DNA of 38,731 nucleotides from Lachnospiraceae bacterium (GTDB lineage: Bacteria > Bacillota > Clostridia > Lachnospirales > Lachnospiraceae): positions 1 to 38,731 of the forward strand of contig SVFQ01000021.1 of the NCBI GenBank assembly GCA_015056765.1, read 5' to 3'. The translations under genes and the position numbers were made by a program. Of this stretch, positions 6,790 to 14,896 are shown one piece after another. Below the pieces are notes generated by a model. The model saw only the letters and a list, made by a program, of their open reading frames with translations, was not told the origin of the DNA and searched no databases. The stretch's first letter is position 1; every line of letters begins with the position of its first letter.

Positions 6790-9195
6790 TTAATCAAACT
6801 TCAAAAGTGTGGCTAAAATGCGGGTTGCGCTGACTTTTAGCTGCGTGTGATCCAGGGCTCCAAGCTGATCTGCTGCCGCAAGTCTCTCCGGATAACCATT
6901 ACCCATCTTTAAGTCATTTCCTGCATTTAATTCTTTATAGTGCTCTGCTCTGGTCCACCAGTCAGAGGTCACCATGCCTTCATAGCCCCATTCCTCGCGA
7001 AGAATACCGGTCAAAAGATCACGGCTTTCAGAGGCACGTTCTCCGTTCACTGCATTATAAGCACTCATAATGGTATATGGTTTCGCCGTCTTTACAATAA
7101 TCTCAAATGCTTTCAGGTAGATTTCACGCAGTGCTCTCTCAGATACTCTGGAGTCGCTGTGCTTTCTGTTGGTCTCTTTATTATTACAAGCAAAGTGTTT
7201 TACGGAAGCACCCACATGGTTTTTCTGAATACCATTTACCAAAGCTGCTGCCAGAACACCTGTCACAGTCGGGTCTTCTGAATAATACTCGAAGTTTCTG
7301 CCGCACATAGGATTTCTGTGAATATTCACAGCAGGTGTCAACCATACACAAAGGTTATTCTCTTTTAGTTCACGGCCACCTACATTACCTACTTCTTCCA
7401 ATAACTCCCGATTCCAGGTACAAGCAAGAAGGGTTGCGCAAGGGAACGCTGTGGTGAGGATTCCTGTCTCCGGTGCAATACGCACACCGGCAGGTCCATC
7501 GGATGTCATGGCGTTTGGAATGCCATACTCCGGCATATTACCAAAGCCAAACACGTTACCTACACCGGTATTTGGCTGGCCACCCACAATGTGCATCAAG
7601 TCTTCTTCTGAAAGCTGGTCCACGAAATCAGAAAGGGACATCTTACCTGCTGCCACTTCCTCAAAGGATCTGGCCCCCTCTTTGATGCCATTCATCAGGA
7701 AGTATCTGCCGCGGCTTCTTACTTCCGGTGTCAGGCCTTCCTCTGTACCGGGTTTCATCTTTTCGATGACGCTTTCATTGATATCTTTATGCTGACCCTG
7801 TGGCAAAGCTTCATAGCTGCCATCTGCAAGCATTCTCTCTTTTAACTCTACCGGTGCAAGCTTGTGAGACAGCTGGCAGATGACTTCGTCTGCATCTAAC
7901 TCCCAAGTACATGCCTCTCCCAGCAATGTGGCCGCATCTTTGCCAAGGCTAAAGGTATAGGTGCCCTTTTCCAGTACATAGGAAGCTTCTTTTACTTTGC
8001 CCAGGTCATCAAAGGATGCCATCTGATATTTGGAAATGGTAAGAACCAGTTCTTCACTTTCTCCCGGCTGCAACTCTCTTGTCTTTGCAAAGGCGCCAAG
8101 CTCTCTTGCCGGCTTGCCAAGCTTGCCCTGAGGTGCGCTGTAGTATAACTGAACTACTTCTTTTCCTGCTACTGAGCCTGTGTTAGTCACCTTCACAGTG
8201 AAATAAAAGCTGTCTTTTTCCTGACTCATGGATAAAAGCTTACTTTCAAATGTGGTGTAGCTCAGACCATAACCAAAGGGATATACCACCTTTTCTGCTG
8301 CTCCCGGCACAGTTAAGAAATAGCGATAACCCACATAGATGTCTTCGTTATAATTCACGTAATCAAAGGACTCATGGAAGCCTTCTGTAGAAGGGTAATC
8401 CGTAAGCTCTCCTGCAAAAGTATCTACCAGTCTACCGGAAGGATTCACAAGACCAAGCAAAACTTCAGCAGCTGCATCTCCGCCTTCCATACCGCCCTGG
8501 CCCATATAAAGTGCTGCATGAACTCCGCTATCCTGAATCCATCTGCAATCTATGACACCACCGATATTCAGCACAGCTACAACCTTCTTGAAGTTCTTCT
8601 TAGCAGCCTCCAGCATAGCTTTCTCTTCTGCTGTGAGATAAAAGTCTCCCTCCGGGAACACCTCAGCAGAAAGCTTAGGCATAGTAGTCTCAGACTCCCA
8701 AGGATTGTACTCATTGTCGCATTCTACGCTGCTACGATCCCAGCCCTCACCGGAATAACGATTGATTACCACCAAGGCTGTATCGCTGAAAGCTTTTGCT
8801 CCAGCTAGGAGTTCTTCCGGCACCTTCGGCTCTGCGCTCATGCCCGGGCATCTTCTATTTTCATACTGTTTTGCCAAATCATCTCTATAGAAAGAAAGTA
8901 AAGGCTCATATACTTTCACTCCTCTTGCTTTCAAACCATCGTACAAGGAGTGCACATATTTGCAGTACACATCGCCGGAACCACCGCCGCCTTTTACGTA
9001 CTCTACACTTGCTTTACCCAAAAGTACCAATGGCTGCTCCACAGACAATGGAAGGGTACCATCATTTTTCAGCAGTACCATGCCTTCCTCAGCTGCATGT
9101 CTGGATACTGCGATATGCTCCTTACTTCCTGTCACTCTTCTATCTCCATCCAGCGGTAATCCTGGCTGGAACAATAATCTCGCCCATTTCTTCAT
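6790..9195 (-). CDS. GH3 beta-glucosidase with permuted (swapped) domain order
   Basis: An 801-residue glycoside hydrolase family 3 enzyme without signal peptide, so probably cytoplasmic. The usual GH3 order is reversed. The alpha/beta sandwich comes first (residues about 15-300, including LLKNDGTLPL and GGGGSGDVYCKY), then a fibronectin-III-like domain (about 320-420), then the (beta/alpha)8 domain (about 490-800) with TSDGPAGVR, KHFACNNKE and the catalytic nucleophile Asp 745 in VTSDWW. This swapped order is known from Butyrivibrio fibrisolvens and Ruminococcus albus beta-glucosidases. The ATG at 9195 is chosen over the upstream in-frame ATGs because GAGGAGG precedes it by 7 bases. It cleaves terminal beta-glucose (or related sugars) from oligosaccharides. 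Confidence 0.92.
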   Translation of the reverse strand: MKKWARLLFQPGLPLDGDRRVTGSKEHIAVSRHAAEEGMVLLKNDGTLPLSVEQPLVLLGKASVEYVKGGGGSGDVYCKYVHSLYDGLKARGVKVYEPLLSFYRDDLAKQYENRRCPGMSAEPKVPEELLAGAKAFSDTALVVINRYSGEGWDRSSVECDNEYNPWESETTMPKLSAEVFPEGDFYLTAEEKAMLEAAKKNFKKVVAVLNIGGVIDCRWIQDSGVHAALYMGQGGMEGGDAAAEVLLGLVNPSGRLVDTFAGELTDYPSTEGFHESFDYVNYNEDIYVGYRYFLTVPGAAEKVVYPFGYGLSYTTFESKLLSMSQEKDSFYFTVKVTNTGSVAGKEVVQLYYSAPQGKLGKPARELGAFAKTRELQPGESEELVLTISKYQMASFDDLGKVKEASYVLEKGTYTFSLGKDAATLLGEACTWELDADEVICQLSHKLAPVELKERMLADGSYEALPQGQHKDINESVIEKMKPGTEEGLTPEVRSRGRYFLMNGIKEGARSFEEVAAGKMSLSDFVDQLSEEDLMHIVGGQPNTGVGNVFGFGNMPEYGIPNAMTSDGPAGVRIAPETGILTTAFPCATLLACTWNRELLEEVGNVGGRELKENNLCVWLTPAVNIHRNPMCGRNFEYYSEDPTVTGVLAAALVNGIQKNHVGASVKHFACNNKETNRKHSDSRVSERALREIYLKAFEIIVKTAKPYTIMSAYNAVNGERASESRDLLTGILREEWGYEGMVTSDWWTRAEHYKELNAGNDLKMGNGYPERLAAADQLGALDHTQLKVSATRILATLLKFD

Positions 9196-9305
9196 GGCCA
9201 AACCTCCTCGAATTTTCTCTATTTTCATCATAGTCTTTCACACAGGAAAATAGTAGTGTTATATTTTTATAAAAGGTGCATTAATTTAAAAAATGAGGGT
9301 GACAC

Positions 9306-9935
9306 ATGAAAGCATATGGTAATACAAACTCGCAAATCGTGTTATTACAACCGGTAGATGAACATGATTTGGATATGATTGAGCAGGAAATCAAAGAAAT
9401 AGAAAAGTATGTTCAAACAAGTTTCCAACTTATAGCTTATCCAATAAAAAAATGGAATCACGAGTTATCCCCTTGGGAGGCACCAGCTGTCTTTGGAAAA
9501 GAAGGATTCGGTGCAGGTGCAAATAAAACTCTACAGGAAATACTGAAGTGCTGCGAAGACAAATTCAAAACCTATATCCTAGGCGGCTACTCTTTAGCAG
9601 GGCTTTTCGCCCTATGGGCCGCCTATCAAACAGAAGCTTTTACTGCCATAGCAGCAGCTTCTCCATCTGTATGGTTTCCGGGCTATATAGATTATATGAA
9701 GAGTCATGAATTCCGTGGCAAGGCCGCTTATCTCAGTCTGGGAGACAGAGAAGAAAAAACGAAAAATCCCACCATGTCACAGGTAGGAAATTGCATCAGG
9801 GAGGCTCACGCCATCCTTACAGAAAAAGAAGTAAAATCAATTTTGGAGTGGAATCCCGGCAATCACTTTAAGGACGCGGAGTTGCGCACCGCTAAGGCGT
9901 TTGTCTGGGCCATCCAAGCTATCAATGAACACTGA
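9306..9935 (+). CDS. small alpha/beta-hydrolase (esterase D-like)
   Basis: A 209-residue alpha/beta-hydrolase fold protein. The nucleophile elbow GYSLAG places Ser 96; Asp 147 (SLGDREEK) and His 187 (GNHFKD) complete a plausible triad. The layout resembles putative esterases of the IroE/EstD kind but shorter, starting almost at the first strand. The ATG follows GAGGGTG. It is transcribed divergently from the GH3 gene and converges on copA with a shared bidirectional terminator. It may deacylate or hydrolyse a small ester; substrate unknown. No signal peptide. Confidence 0.8.
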   Translation: MKAYGNTNSQIVLLQPVDEHDLDMIEQEIKEIEKYVQTSFQLIAYPIKKWNHELSPWEAPAVFGKEGFGAGANKTLQEILKCCEDKFKTYILGGYSLAGLFALWAAYQTEAFTAIAAASPSVWFPGYIDYMKSHEFRGKAAYLSLGDREEKTKNPTMSQVGNCIREAHAILTEKEVKSILEWNPGNHFKDAELRTAKAFVWAIQAINEH

Positions 9936-9964
9936 TTATTTTTCATTGACCCACACAGGATTAA

Positions 9965-9992
9965 AAAGGAGGTCACATCTGCGACCTCCTTT
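9965..9992. terminator. bidirectional terminator between the esterase gene and copA
   Basis: Perfect 10-bp stem (AAAGGAGGTC / GACCTCCTTT) with an 8-base loop, flanked by T-rich sequence on both strands (TTTCATT on plus, TTTTTAA on minus). It lies between two convergent genes. Confidence 0.85.
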
Positions 9993-10014
9993 CATTCACA
10001 TAACAGAAAACTCT

Positions 10015-10221
10015 TTATGCTACTACACCTACGTATTCATAACCGGCTTTTGTTACTGCTTCTTTGATCAGACTTTCCTCAACCTCTTTGGAAGTAGTAA
10101 GAGTAACCAGGTTCTCTTCGTGAGAAGCCACTGCACTTTCGATACCATCGATTGCTTCCAGCGCCTCTTTCACATGTGCCTCACAGTGCGCACACATCAT
10201 ACCATTTACTGTAATCTTCAT
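10015..10221 (-). CDS. copZ: CopZ-like copper chaperone, likely also made from an internal start within copA
   Basis: The last 68 residues of the copA frame form a complete HMA metallochaperone: [17 protein letters not shown] at the start, ending [10 protein letters not shown], with Cys 10 and Cys 13 as Cu(I) ligands. This is the size of free CopZ proteins. The ATG at 10221 is preceded by AAGGAGG with 8 bases of spacing, as strong as any ribosome site in the window and unexpected inside a reading frame. In the -1 frame a TAA (10237-10235) overlaps this Shine-Dalgarno, so a copA mRNA with one extra A in the upstream A8 tract would give separate copA and copZ genes. CopZ delivers Cu(I) to CopA and CsoR. 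Separate translation is inference. Confidence 0.6.
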   Translation of the reverse strand: MKITVNGMMCAHCEAHVKEALEAIDGIESAVASHEENLVTLTTSKEVEESLIKEAVTKAGYEYVGVVA

Positions 10222-12561
10222 TTCTTTTTCCTCCTTATTTTCTGTTTTTACTTCTACTAGATTTACTTTGTTTTTTTTCTTTTTATCTTTCCTGCTATCG
10301 TAAGGCTTCACCAGATTCAGTCTAAGCGCATTGGTCACCACGCAGAAACTGGAAAGTCCCATAGCTGCTGCGCCAAACATAGGATTTAAGGTCCATCCAA
10401 AAGCTGCCACATAGCAACCTGCTGCCAGCGGAATTCCGATGACATTGTAGAAAAAGGCCCAGAAAAGATTCTCGTGGATATTTCTGATAGTAGCTCTGGA
10501 AATGCGAGTTGCTGCTGCCACATCCTTGATACTACCCTTCATCAGCACCACATCTGCCGCATCAATGGCGATATCCGTACCTGCACCGATGGCGATACCT
10601 ACGTCTGCTCTGGTAAGAGCAGGTGCGTCATTGATACCATCGCCTACCATGGCTACCTTACCTTGTGTCATAAGTTTCTGAATAACCGCTTCTTTGCCAT
10701 CAGGTAAAACGCCGGCCACCACTTCATCTACGCCCGCCTGGGCGGCGATAGCTTTTGCAGTCACCTCATTATCTCCGGTGAGCATTACCACATGGAGTCC
10801 CATGTTCTTTAGCTCTGCTACCGCTTCTGCTGTATCTTCTTTGATGGTATCTGCCACTGCCATGATGCCTAAAAGCTTATCTTCTTTCGCAAAGAGAATT
10901 GGTGTCTTGCCTTCCTTAGCGAGCTTCTCTAAGAGGTCACCATATCCTCCCATAGCCAGGTCTTCACCCTGTAATAGTGCCATTACAAACTTCGCATTGC
11001 CACCTGCCACATGCTTGTCTTCTAAAGTGGCCTTCAGACCGTTTCCGGAAAGCACTTCAAATTCTGTGGTATCTTTCAGGGCGACTTTTTGATGAGTCGC
11101 ATATTCTACCACTGCTTTGGAAATCGGATGCTCGCTCTTTGCTTCCAAAGCGTAAGCTACTTCCAGAAGCTCCTCAAGGCTTACAGCATCTGCAGGTATC
11201 ACATCCGTCACACTCATATTGCCTGTGGTGATGGTGCCTGTCTTATCCAAGGCTACGATATCTATCTTACCGGTGAGTTCCTGCACTGCAGCGGTTTTAT
11301 ATAGGATGCCGTTTTTCGCACCTACTCCGTTTCCTACCATGATGGCAACAGGAGTCGCAAGGCCTAAAGCACAAGGGCAACTGATTACTAATACGGATAC
11401 CGCTCTAGCCATGGCGTATCCTACTTCCTGGCCTACCAGGAGCCATACTACGAAAGTGAGAACTGCGATGCCGATGACAATCGGCACAAATACGCCGGAT
11501 ACTTTATCCGCAATCTTGGCGATAGGTGCCTTGGTAGCAGCTGCATCACTGACCATCTTGATGATACCGGCGAGGGTAGTATCTTCCCCTACCTTTTTTG
11601 CTTCGCAGATCAGATGTCCCGATGTATTGATGGTCGCTGCTGAGACAGAATCTCCTACCTGCTTCTCTACCGGGATGCTTTCTCCTGTCAGAGTGGATTC
11701 ATTTACAGCACTTTCTCCTTCTAAGACGATACCATCTACGGGTATACTTTCGCCTGGTCTAACTACAAACTTATCGCCTACCTGAACCTGGTCAATATCC
11801 ACGGTTTTTTCCGTGTTACCATCCAGAATGACTGCGGTTTTAGGAGCCATCTTCATCAGCGCTTTCAGAGCGTCCGTGGTCTTTCCCTTGGACTTTGCTT
11901 CCAGGGTCTTACCTACCGTAATCAAGGTAAGAATCGTAGCTGCGGATTCAAAATAAAACTGCTCCATGTAATGCATAATCAGCATCTCATCACCACTGAC
12001 CACTGCTGCTGTCATGGCAAATAGCGCATAGACGCTATAGACAAACGATGCCGTAGCACCAAGAGCCACCAGGGAGTCCATGTTAGGTGCCCTATGGAAA
12101 AGTCCCTTAAATCCACTGATAAAGAACTTCTGGTTGATCACCATAATCATGCCTGATAAAAGCAGCTCATAAAGTCCCATGGCCACATGATTCCCATTTA
12201 AGAAGGGCGGTAGCGGCCAATCCCACAGCATATGTCCCATAGATACATACATCAGGGGAATCAGAAGAATGATGGATGCGATTAACCGCTTTTTCAAAAT
12301 CGGCGTCTCTGTATCCTTCAAAGAGTCTTCATAATTGGTGGATCCAGAAGTTCCCTTCCGCTTTTCCTTCAGACTGGCACCATAGCCGGCAGCTTCCACT
12401 GCTTTGATAATCTCCTCCGGTGATGCATTCCCCTCTACACCCATAGAATTGGTCAAAAGACTGACTGCACAATTCTCCACGCCATCTATGGCACTGACTG
12501 CCTTTTCTACTCTGGCCTGGCATGCTGCACAGCTCATTCCTGTTACGTTATACTGTTCCAT
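10015..12561 (-). CDS. copA: copper-translocating P1B-type ATPase CopA, fused at its C-terminus to a CopZ-like domain
   Basis: An 848-residue heavy-metal P-type ATPase that exports Cu(I). In order: N-terminal HMA domain with GMSCAAC (Cys 11 and 14), membrane helices, actuator TGES (about 292-295), ion-binding CPC (395-397), phosphorylation motif DKTGT (439-443), SEHP (His 478) and hinge GDGINDAP (640-647). After the last helix a Lys-rich linker (about 755-780) leads to a second HMA domain with GMMCAHC (Cys 790 and 793). The start is the ATG at 12561, after GGCAGG, 10 bases past the csoR stop. The linker holds an A8 tract (10271-10278 on the plus strand as T8) and a complete ribosome site for the final domain; see the separate entry. 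It is controlled by CsoR through two upstream boxes. Confidence 0.95.
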   Translation of the reverse strand: MEQYNVTGMSCAACQARVEKAVSAIDGVENCAVSLLTNSMGVEGNASPEEIIKAVEAAGYGASLKEKRKGTSGSTNYEDSLKDTETPILKKRLIASIILLIPLMYVSMGHMLWDWPLPPFLNGNHVAMGLYELLLSGMIMVINQKFFISGFKGLFHRAPNMDSLVALGATASFVYSVYALFAMTAAVVSGDEMLIMHYMEQFYFESAATILTLITVGKTLEAKSKGKTTDALKALMKMAPKTAVILDGNTEKTVDIDQVQVGDKFVVRPGESIPVDGIVLEGESAVNESTLTGESIPVEKQVGDSVSAATINTSGHLICEAKKVGEDTTLAGIIKMVSDAAATKAPIAKIADKVSGVFVPIVIGIAVLTFVVWLLVGQEVGYAMARAVSVLVISCPCALGLATPVAIMVGNGVGAKNGILYKTAAVQELTGKIDIVALDKTGTITTGNMSVTDVIPADAVSLEELLEVAYALEAKSEHPISKAVVEYATHQKVALKDTTEFEVLSGNGLKATLEDKHVAGGNAKFVMALLQGEDLAMGGYGDLLEKLAKEGKTPILFAKEDKLLGIMAVADTIKEDTAEAVAELKNMGLHVVMLTGDNEVTAKAIAAQAGVDEVVAGVLPDGKEAVIQKLMTQGKVAMVGDGINDAPALTRADVGIAIGAGTDIAIDAADVVLMKGSIKDVAAATRISRATIRNIHENLFWAFFYNVIGIPLAAGCYVAAFGWTLNPMFGAAAMGLSSFCVVTNALRLNLVKPYDSRKDKKKKNKVNLVEVKTENKEEKEMKITVNGMMCAHCEAHVKEALEAIDGIESAVASHEENLVTLTTSKEVEESLIKEAVTKAGYEYVGVVA

Positions 12562-12571
12562 GTTCACCTGC

Positions 12572-12907
12572 CTATTTCATTAATTTTTGTAGAGTCACCA
12601 CCAGTTCGTCTATGATTTCATCATTTCCATTCCGGATATTCTCTGTCACACAAGTCTTCATATGATTAGCAAGCAAGACTTTGTTGAAACTATTCAGCGC
12701 GCTGGTGATGGCTGACACCTGCACCAACACATCTGTACAATAGGCATCCTTTTCCAGCATTTTCTCGACGCCCCGCACCTGACCTTCGATACGCTTTAAT
12801 CTGTTCATCAGGTCTTTACGTTCCTTCTCGTCTCTCTCTTTATGCTTTCCGGAGCAATGGGGACAGCAATCATCCATCTCTTCTGTTTGTTCTATAAAAT
12901 CTGACAT
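12572..12907 (-). CDS. csoR: CsoR-family copper-sensing repressor
   Basis: A 111-residue all-helical repressor. Cys 57, His 82 and Cys 86 keep the Cys-x24-His-x3-Cys spacing of the Cu(I) site of Mycobacterium tuberculosis CsoR. The core reads [16 protein letters not shown]. An N-terminal extension has a further CCPHC cluster (residues 14-18), common in Clostridia and of unknown use. The ATG at 12907 is chosen over an upstream in-frame start because GGAGG precedes it and because the longer version would begin inside the operator. It binds DNA without copper and releases it on Cu(I) binding. It is the first gene of csoR-copA, 10 bases before the copA ATG. Confidence 0.93.
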   Translation of the reverse strand: MSDFIEQTEEMDDCCPHCSGKHKERDEKERKDLMNRLKRIEGQVRGVEKMLEKDAYCTDVLVQVSAITSALNSFNKVLLANHMKTCVTENIRNGNDEIIDELVVTLQKLMK

Positions 12908-12923
12908 AGTAGCACCTCCAAAA

Positions 12924-12940
12924 ATACCCCAGTGGGGTAT
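12924..12940. promoter_or_regulatory. CsoR operator, proximal box
   Basis: Perfect 7-3-7 inverted repeat ATACCCC-AGT-GGGGTAT, the known GC-flanked-by-AT form of CsoR boxes. It lies downstream of the promoter in the csoR leader, 16 bases before the start codon. Confidence 0.85.
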
Positions 12941-12955
12941 CACGACTTCAAGGTC

Positions 12956-12985
12956 ATAATATACCCCACCAGGGTATCTTGTCAA
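12956..12985 (-). promoter_or_regulatory. csoR-copA promoter
   Basis: TTGACA (12985-12980) on the minus strand, followed by TATATT after 16 bp or TATTAT after 18 bp (12963-12956). The -35 starts 8 bp beyond the flavodoxin stop codon. Confidence 0.75.
12961..12977. promoter_or_regulatory. CsoR operator, distal box within the promoter spacer
   Basis: ATACCCC-ACC-AGGGTAT, one mismatch between arms, centred 37 bp from the proximal box. It fills the space between the -35 and -10 elements of the csoR-copA promoter, so bound CsoR would block RNA polymerase. Confidence 0.82.
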
Positions 12986-12993
12986 CAGGTGTT

Positions 12994-13416
12994 TTATTTT
13001 TCCACTTCTGCTTTGATGTCTCTGGCAAATGCTGCTGCCGCTCTCTCATCATCTGCATTGGGTCTACCCTTATGAATTCCTTTGAATTCGCCTTTGCAGT
13101 GGAATTCTTTTTCCATCATCTTCACGCCTACTTTATCAGCCTCTGCTTTTACCTTTTTGTAAGTAGAATTCAGCATGGCTGCAGAACCGAAGTTGATGAT
13201 TTCCCCTACCTTATCTTTACTAAGGGATGCTACGAAAGCTTTTACTTCCGGATCAATGTTAAATGCATAGTAAGAATTACCCAGGAAAAGATAATCTACT
13301 TTCTCTTCTACCGGTGTGCTGATAGGCAGTGCCTCAACTCCAAGCTCCTTGGCGATGGCCTCAGCCAATCTCTTTGTGTTACCTGTTTTGGTATAATACC
13401 GAACCGCGTATGTCAT
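12994..13416 (-). CDS. flavodoxin-domain protein
   Basis: A 140-residue flavodoxin-like protein that would bind FMN. The phosphate loop YTKTGNTKRLAEAIA is at residues 8-22; LFLGNSYYAFNID and NFGSAAMLNSTYKK supply the other FMN-contacting loops. Such proteins shuttle electrons or serve as small NAD(P)H-linked reductases in anaerobes. The ATG at 13416 follows GAAGGAGG with good spacing. It is upstream of csoR on the same strand, but the csoR promoter starts right after its stop, so the link with copper is positional only. Confidence 0.87.
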   Translation of the reverse strand: MTYAVRYYTKTGNTKRLAEAIAKELGVEALPISTPVEEKVDYLFLGNSYYAFNIDPEVKAFVASLSKDKVGEIINFGSAAMLNSTYKKVKAEADKVGVKMMEKEFHCKGEFKGIHKGRPNADDERAAAAFARDIKAEVEK

Positions 13417-13498
13417 TTGAAACCTCCTTCATTATGTGATGAATATGTGTTTTAATTGTGTGCAATTTAATTCTGCTAAATTGATTGTAGTAAAAAAA

Positions 13499-13521
13499 AG
13501 CTGCCTCGTCAAGAGGCAACT
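13499..13521 (-). terminator. terminator overlapping the end of the MFS gene
   Basis: Stem AGTTGCCTC / GAGGCAGCT on the minus strand with a 5-base loop, then eight T. The stop codon of the MFS gene lies in the loop, so the hairpin overlaps the last codons. Confidence 0.85.
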
Positions 13522-14702
13522 TTCTTTACTTTAGTTCTTAGGATAGCCACGCAAAGGACTAACAACAGCGGGAATCCGATTCCGGCCAAAAGTCCTCTTT
13601 GTAAATTTTCACCAAGTAAATGGGACACAGATCCAACTACTGCAGGACCGGCAGCGCCACCTAAATCACCGGCTAGTGCCAGGAATGCAAAAAGTGCTGT
13701 ACCGCCCTTTGGCAGTCTAGCTGACGAAATACTGATGGAGCCCGGCCACATAATACCAACCGAAAAGCCGCAAAGCATGCAGCCGATAAGGCCCATAACC
13801 GGCACTACGGCAAATGCTGCCAGAACATAACTGATCAAGCACAGGATGCCGGAAGCAATCATAAACTTGGAAAGCTCTACCTTTTCTCCGTACTTTCCAT
13901 ACCATAGCCTGCTAAGTCCCATCAAAACCGCAAACCCGCAAGGTCCCAGTAAATCACCCACTGTTTTGCTAACACCCAAAGAGGATTCTGCAAAAGCGGA
14001 TGCCCACTGTGCCATGGAGATTTCGGAAGCACCGGCACCGATCATCAAAAGAACAAACAGCCAGAAAATCTTGGTTTTGAAAAGCTGTGCAATGGTCATG
14101 CTCTCCCCTTCTTCCACAATGGGAACGATAGGGCAGGTAGCAAAATTATATACGTTATAAAGAGGTACGATAGCCCAAATGCAAGCCATAATGCGCCAGT
14201 TCGAAATACCAAATACTGCAAAGAAAAGTGTGGATAGTAAAACTGTGCCTACCACGCCCCAGCAGTAAAAAGAATGTAAGAGACTCATAACGCTGGCTTT
14301 ATTATCGAAAGGACAAGCCTCAATAATAGGGCTTACCAGTACTTCAATCAATCCACTACCCACAGCGTAAATCACAACGCAAACTAAAATCCCGATAAAT
14401 GGATGCGGGCAAATATCCGGTACAAAGGCTAGCATCAAAAGGCCTACCCCGGAAGCAATCTGGGATATGACAATGCACTTGCGATACCCAATCTTATCCA
14501 CCAAGGTGGCACAGAAAAAGTCGATAATCAACTGGGTAATATAAAAGGTAACGGAAATCATGGCCAAATCCGCAAAGGAAATATGGTAGCTCTTATAGAA
14601 AACCATAAACAAAAGCGGTGCAAAGTTTGCCAAAATCGCCTGTGTTACAAAGCCTAAATAACAGGCCAATTTGGTTTTTTGATAGTTCAATTTATCTGTC
14701 AT
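13509..14702 (-). CDS. major facilitator superfamily transporter
   Basis: A 397-residue protein with about twelve hydrophobic helices and MFS features: after helix 2 a DKIGYRKC loop corresponds to the conserved cytoplasmic motif A, and the repeated half begins around residue 210. Overall it resembles sugar or fucose-permease-like MFS proteins of Clostridia. It is divergently transcribed from the GH43 gene, 194 bp apart, so it may take up the sugar or oligosaccharide that GH43 handles; this is inference. The ATG at 14702 is preceded by GGAAAGGAATTTAC. Substrate unknown. Confidence 0.85.
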   Translation of the reverse strand: MTDKLNYQKTKLACYLGFVTQAILANFAPLLFMVFYKSYHISFADLAMISVTFYITQLIIDFFCATLVDKIGYRKCIVISQIASGVGLLMLAFVPDICPHPFIGILVCVVIYAVGSGLIEVLVSPIIEACPFDNKASVMSLLHSFYCWGVVGTVLLSTLFFAVFGISNWRIMACIWAIVPLYNVYNFATCPIVPIVEEGESMTIAQLFKTKIFWLFVLLMIGAGASEISMAQWASAFAESSLGVSKTVGDLLGPCGFAVLMGLSRLWYGKYGEKVELSKFMIASGILCLISYVLAAFAVVPVMGLIGCMLCGFSVGIMWPGSISISSARLPKGGTALFAFLALAGDLGGAAGPAVVGSVSHLLGENLQRGLLAGIGFPLLLVLCVAILRTKVKKVAS

Positions 14703-14896
14703 GTAAATTCCTTTCCATGCTGTACGAAAACTTTTTTCAAGTCGTAATTAACTCTATTATATAGATAGAAACCCCAATTTAAAAGTTTATCGAACAAAGC
14801 AAGAAATAAGCACAATCCCGCAATAAACAATATGACTTCTATTCTAAAATATGGGAGCATTAACCTGACTATACTTTTAAACTATGAGGTATTATT

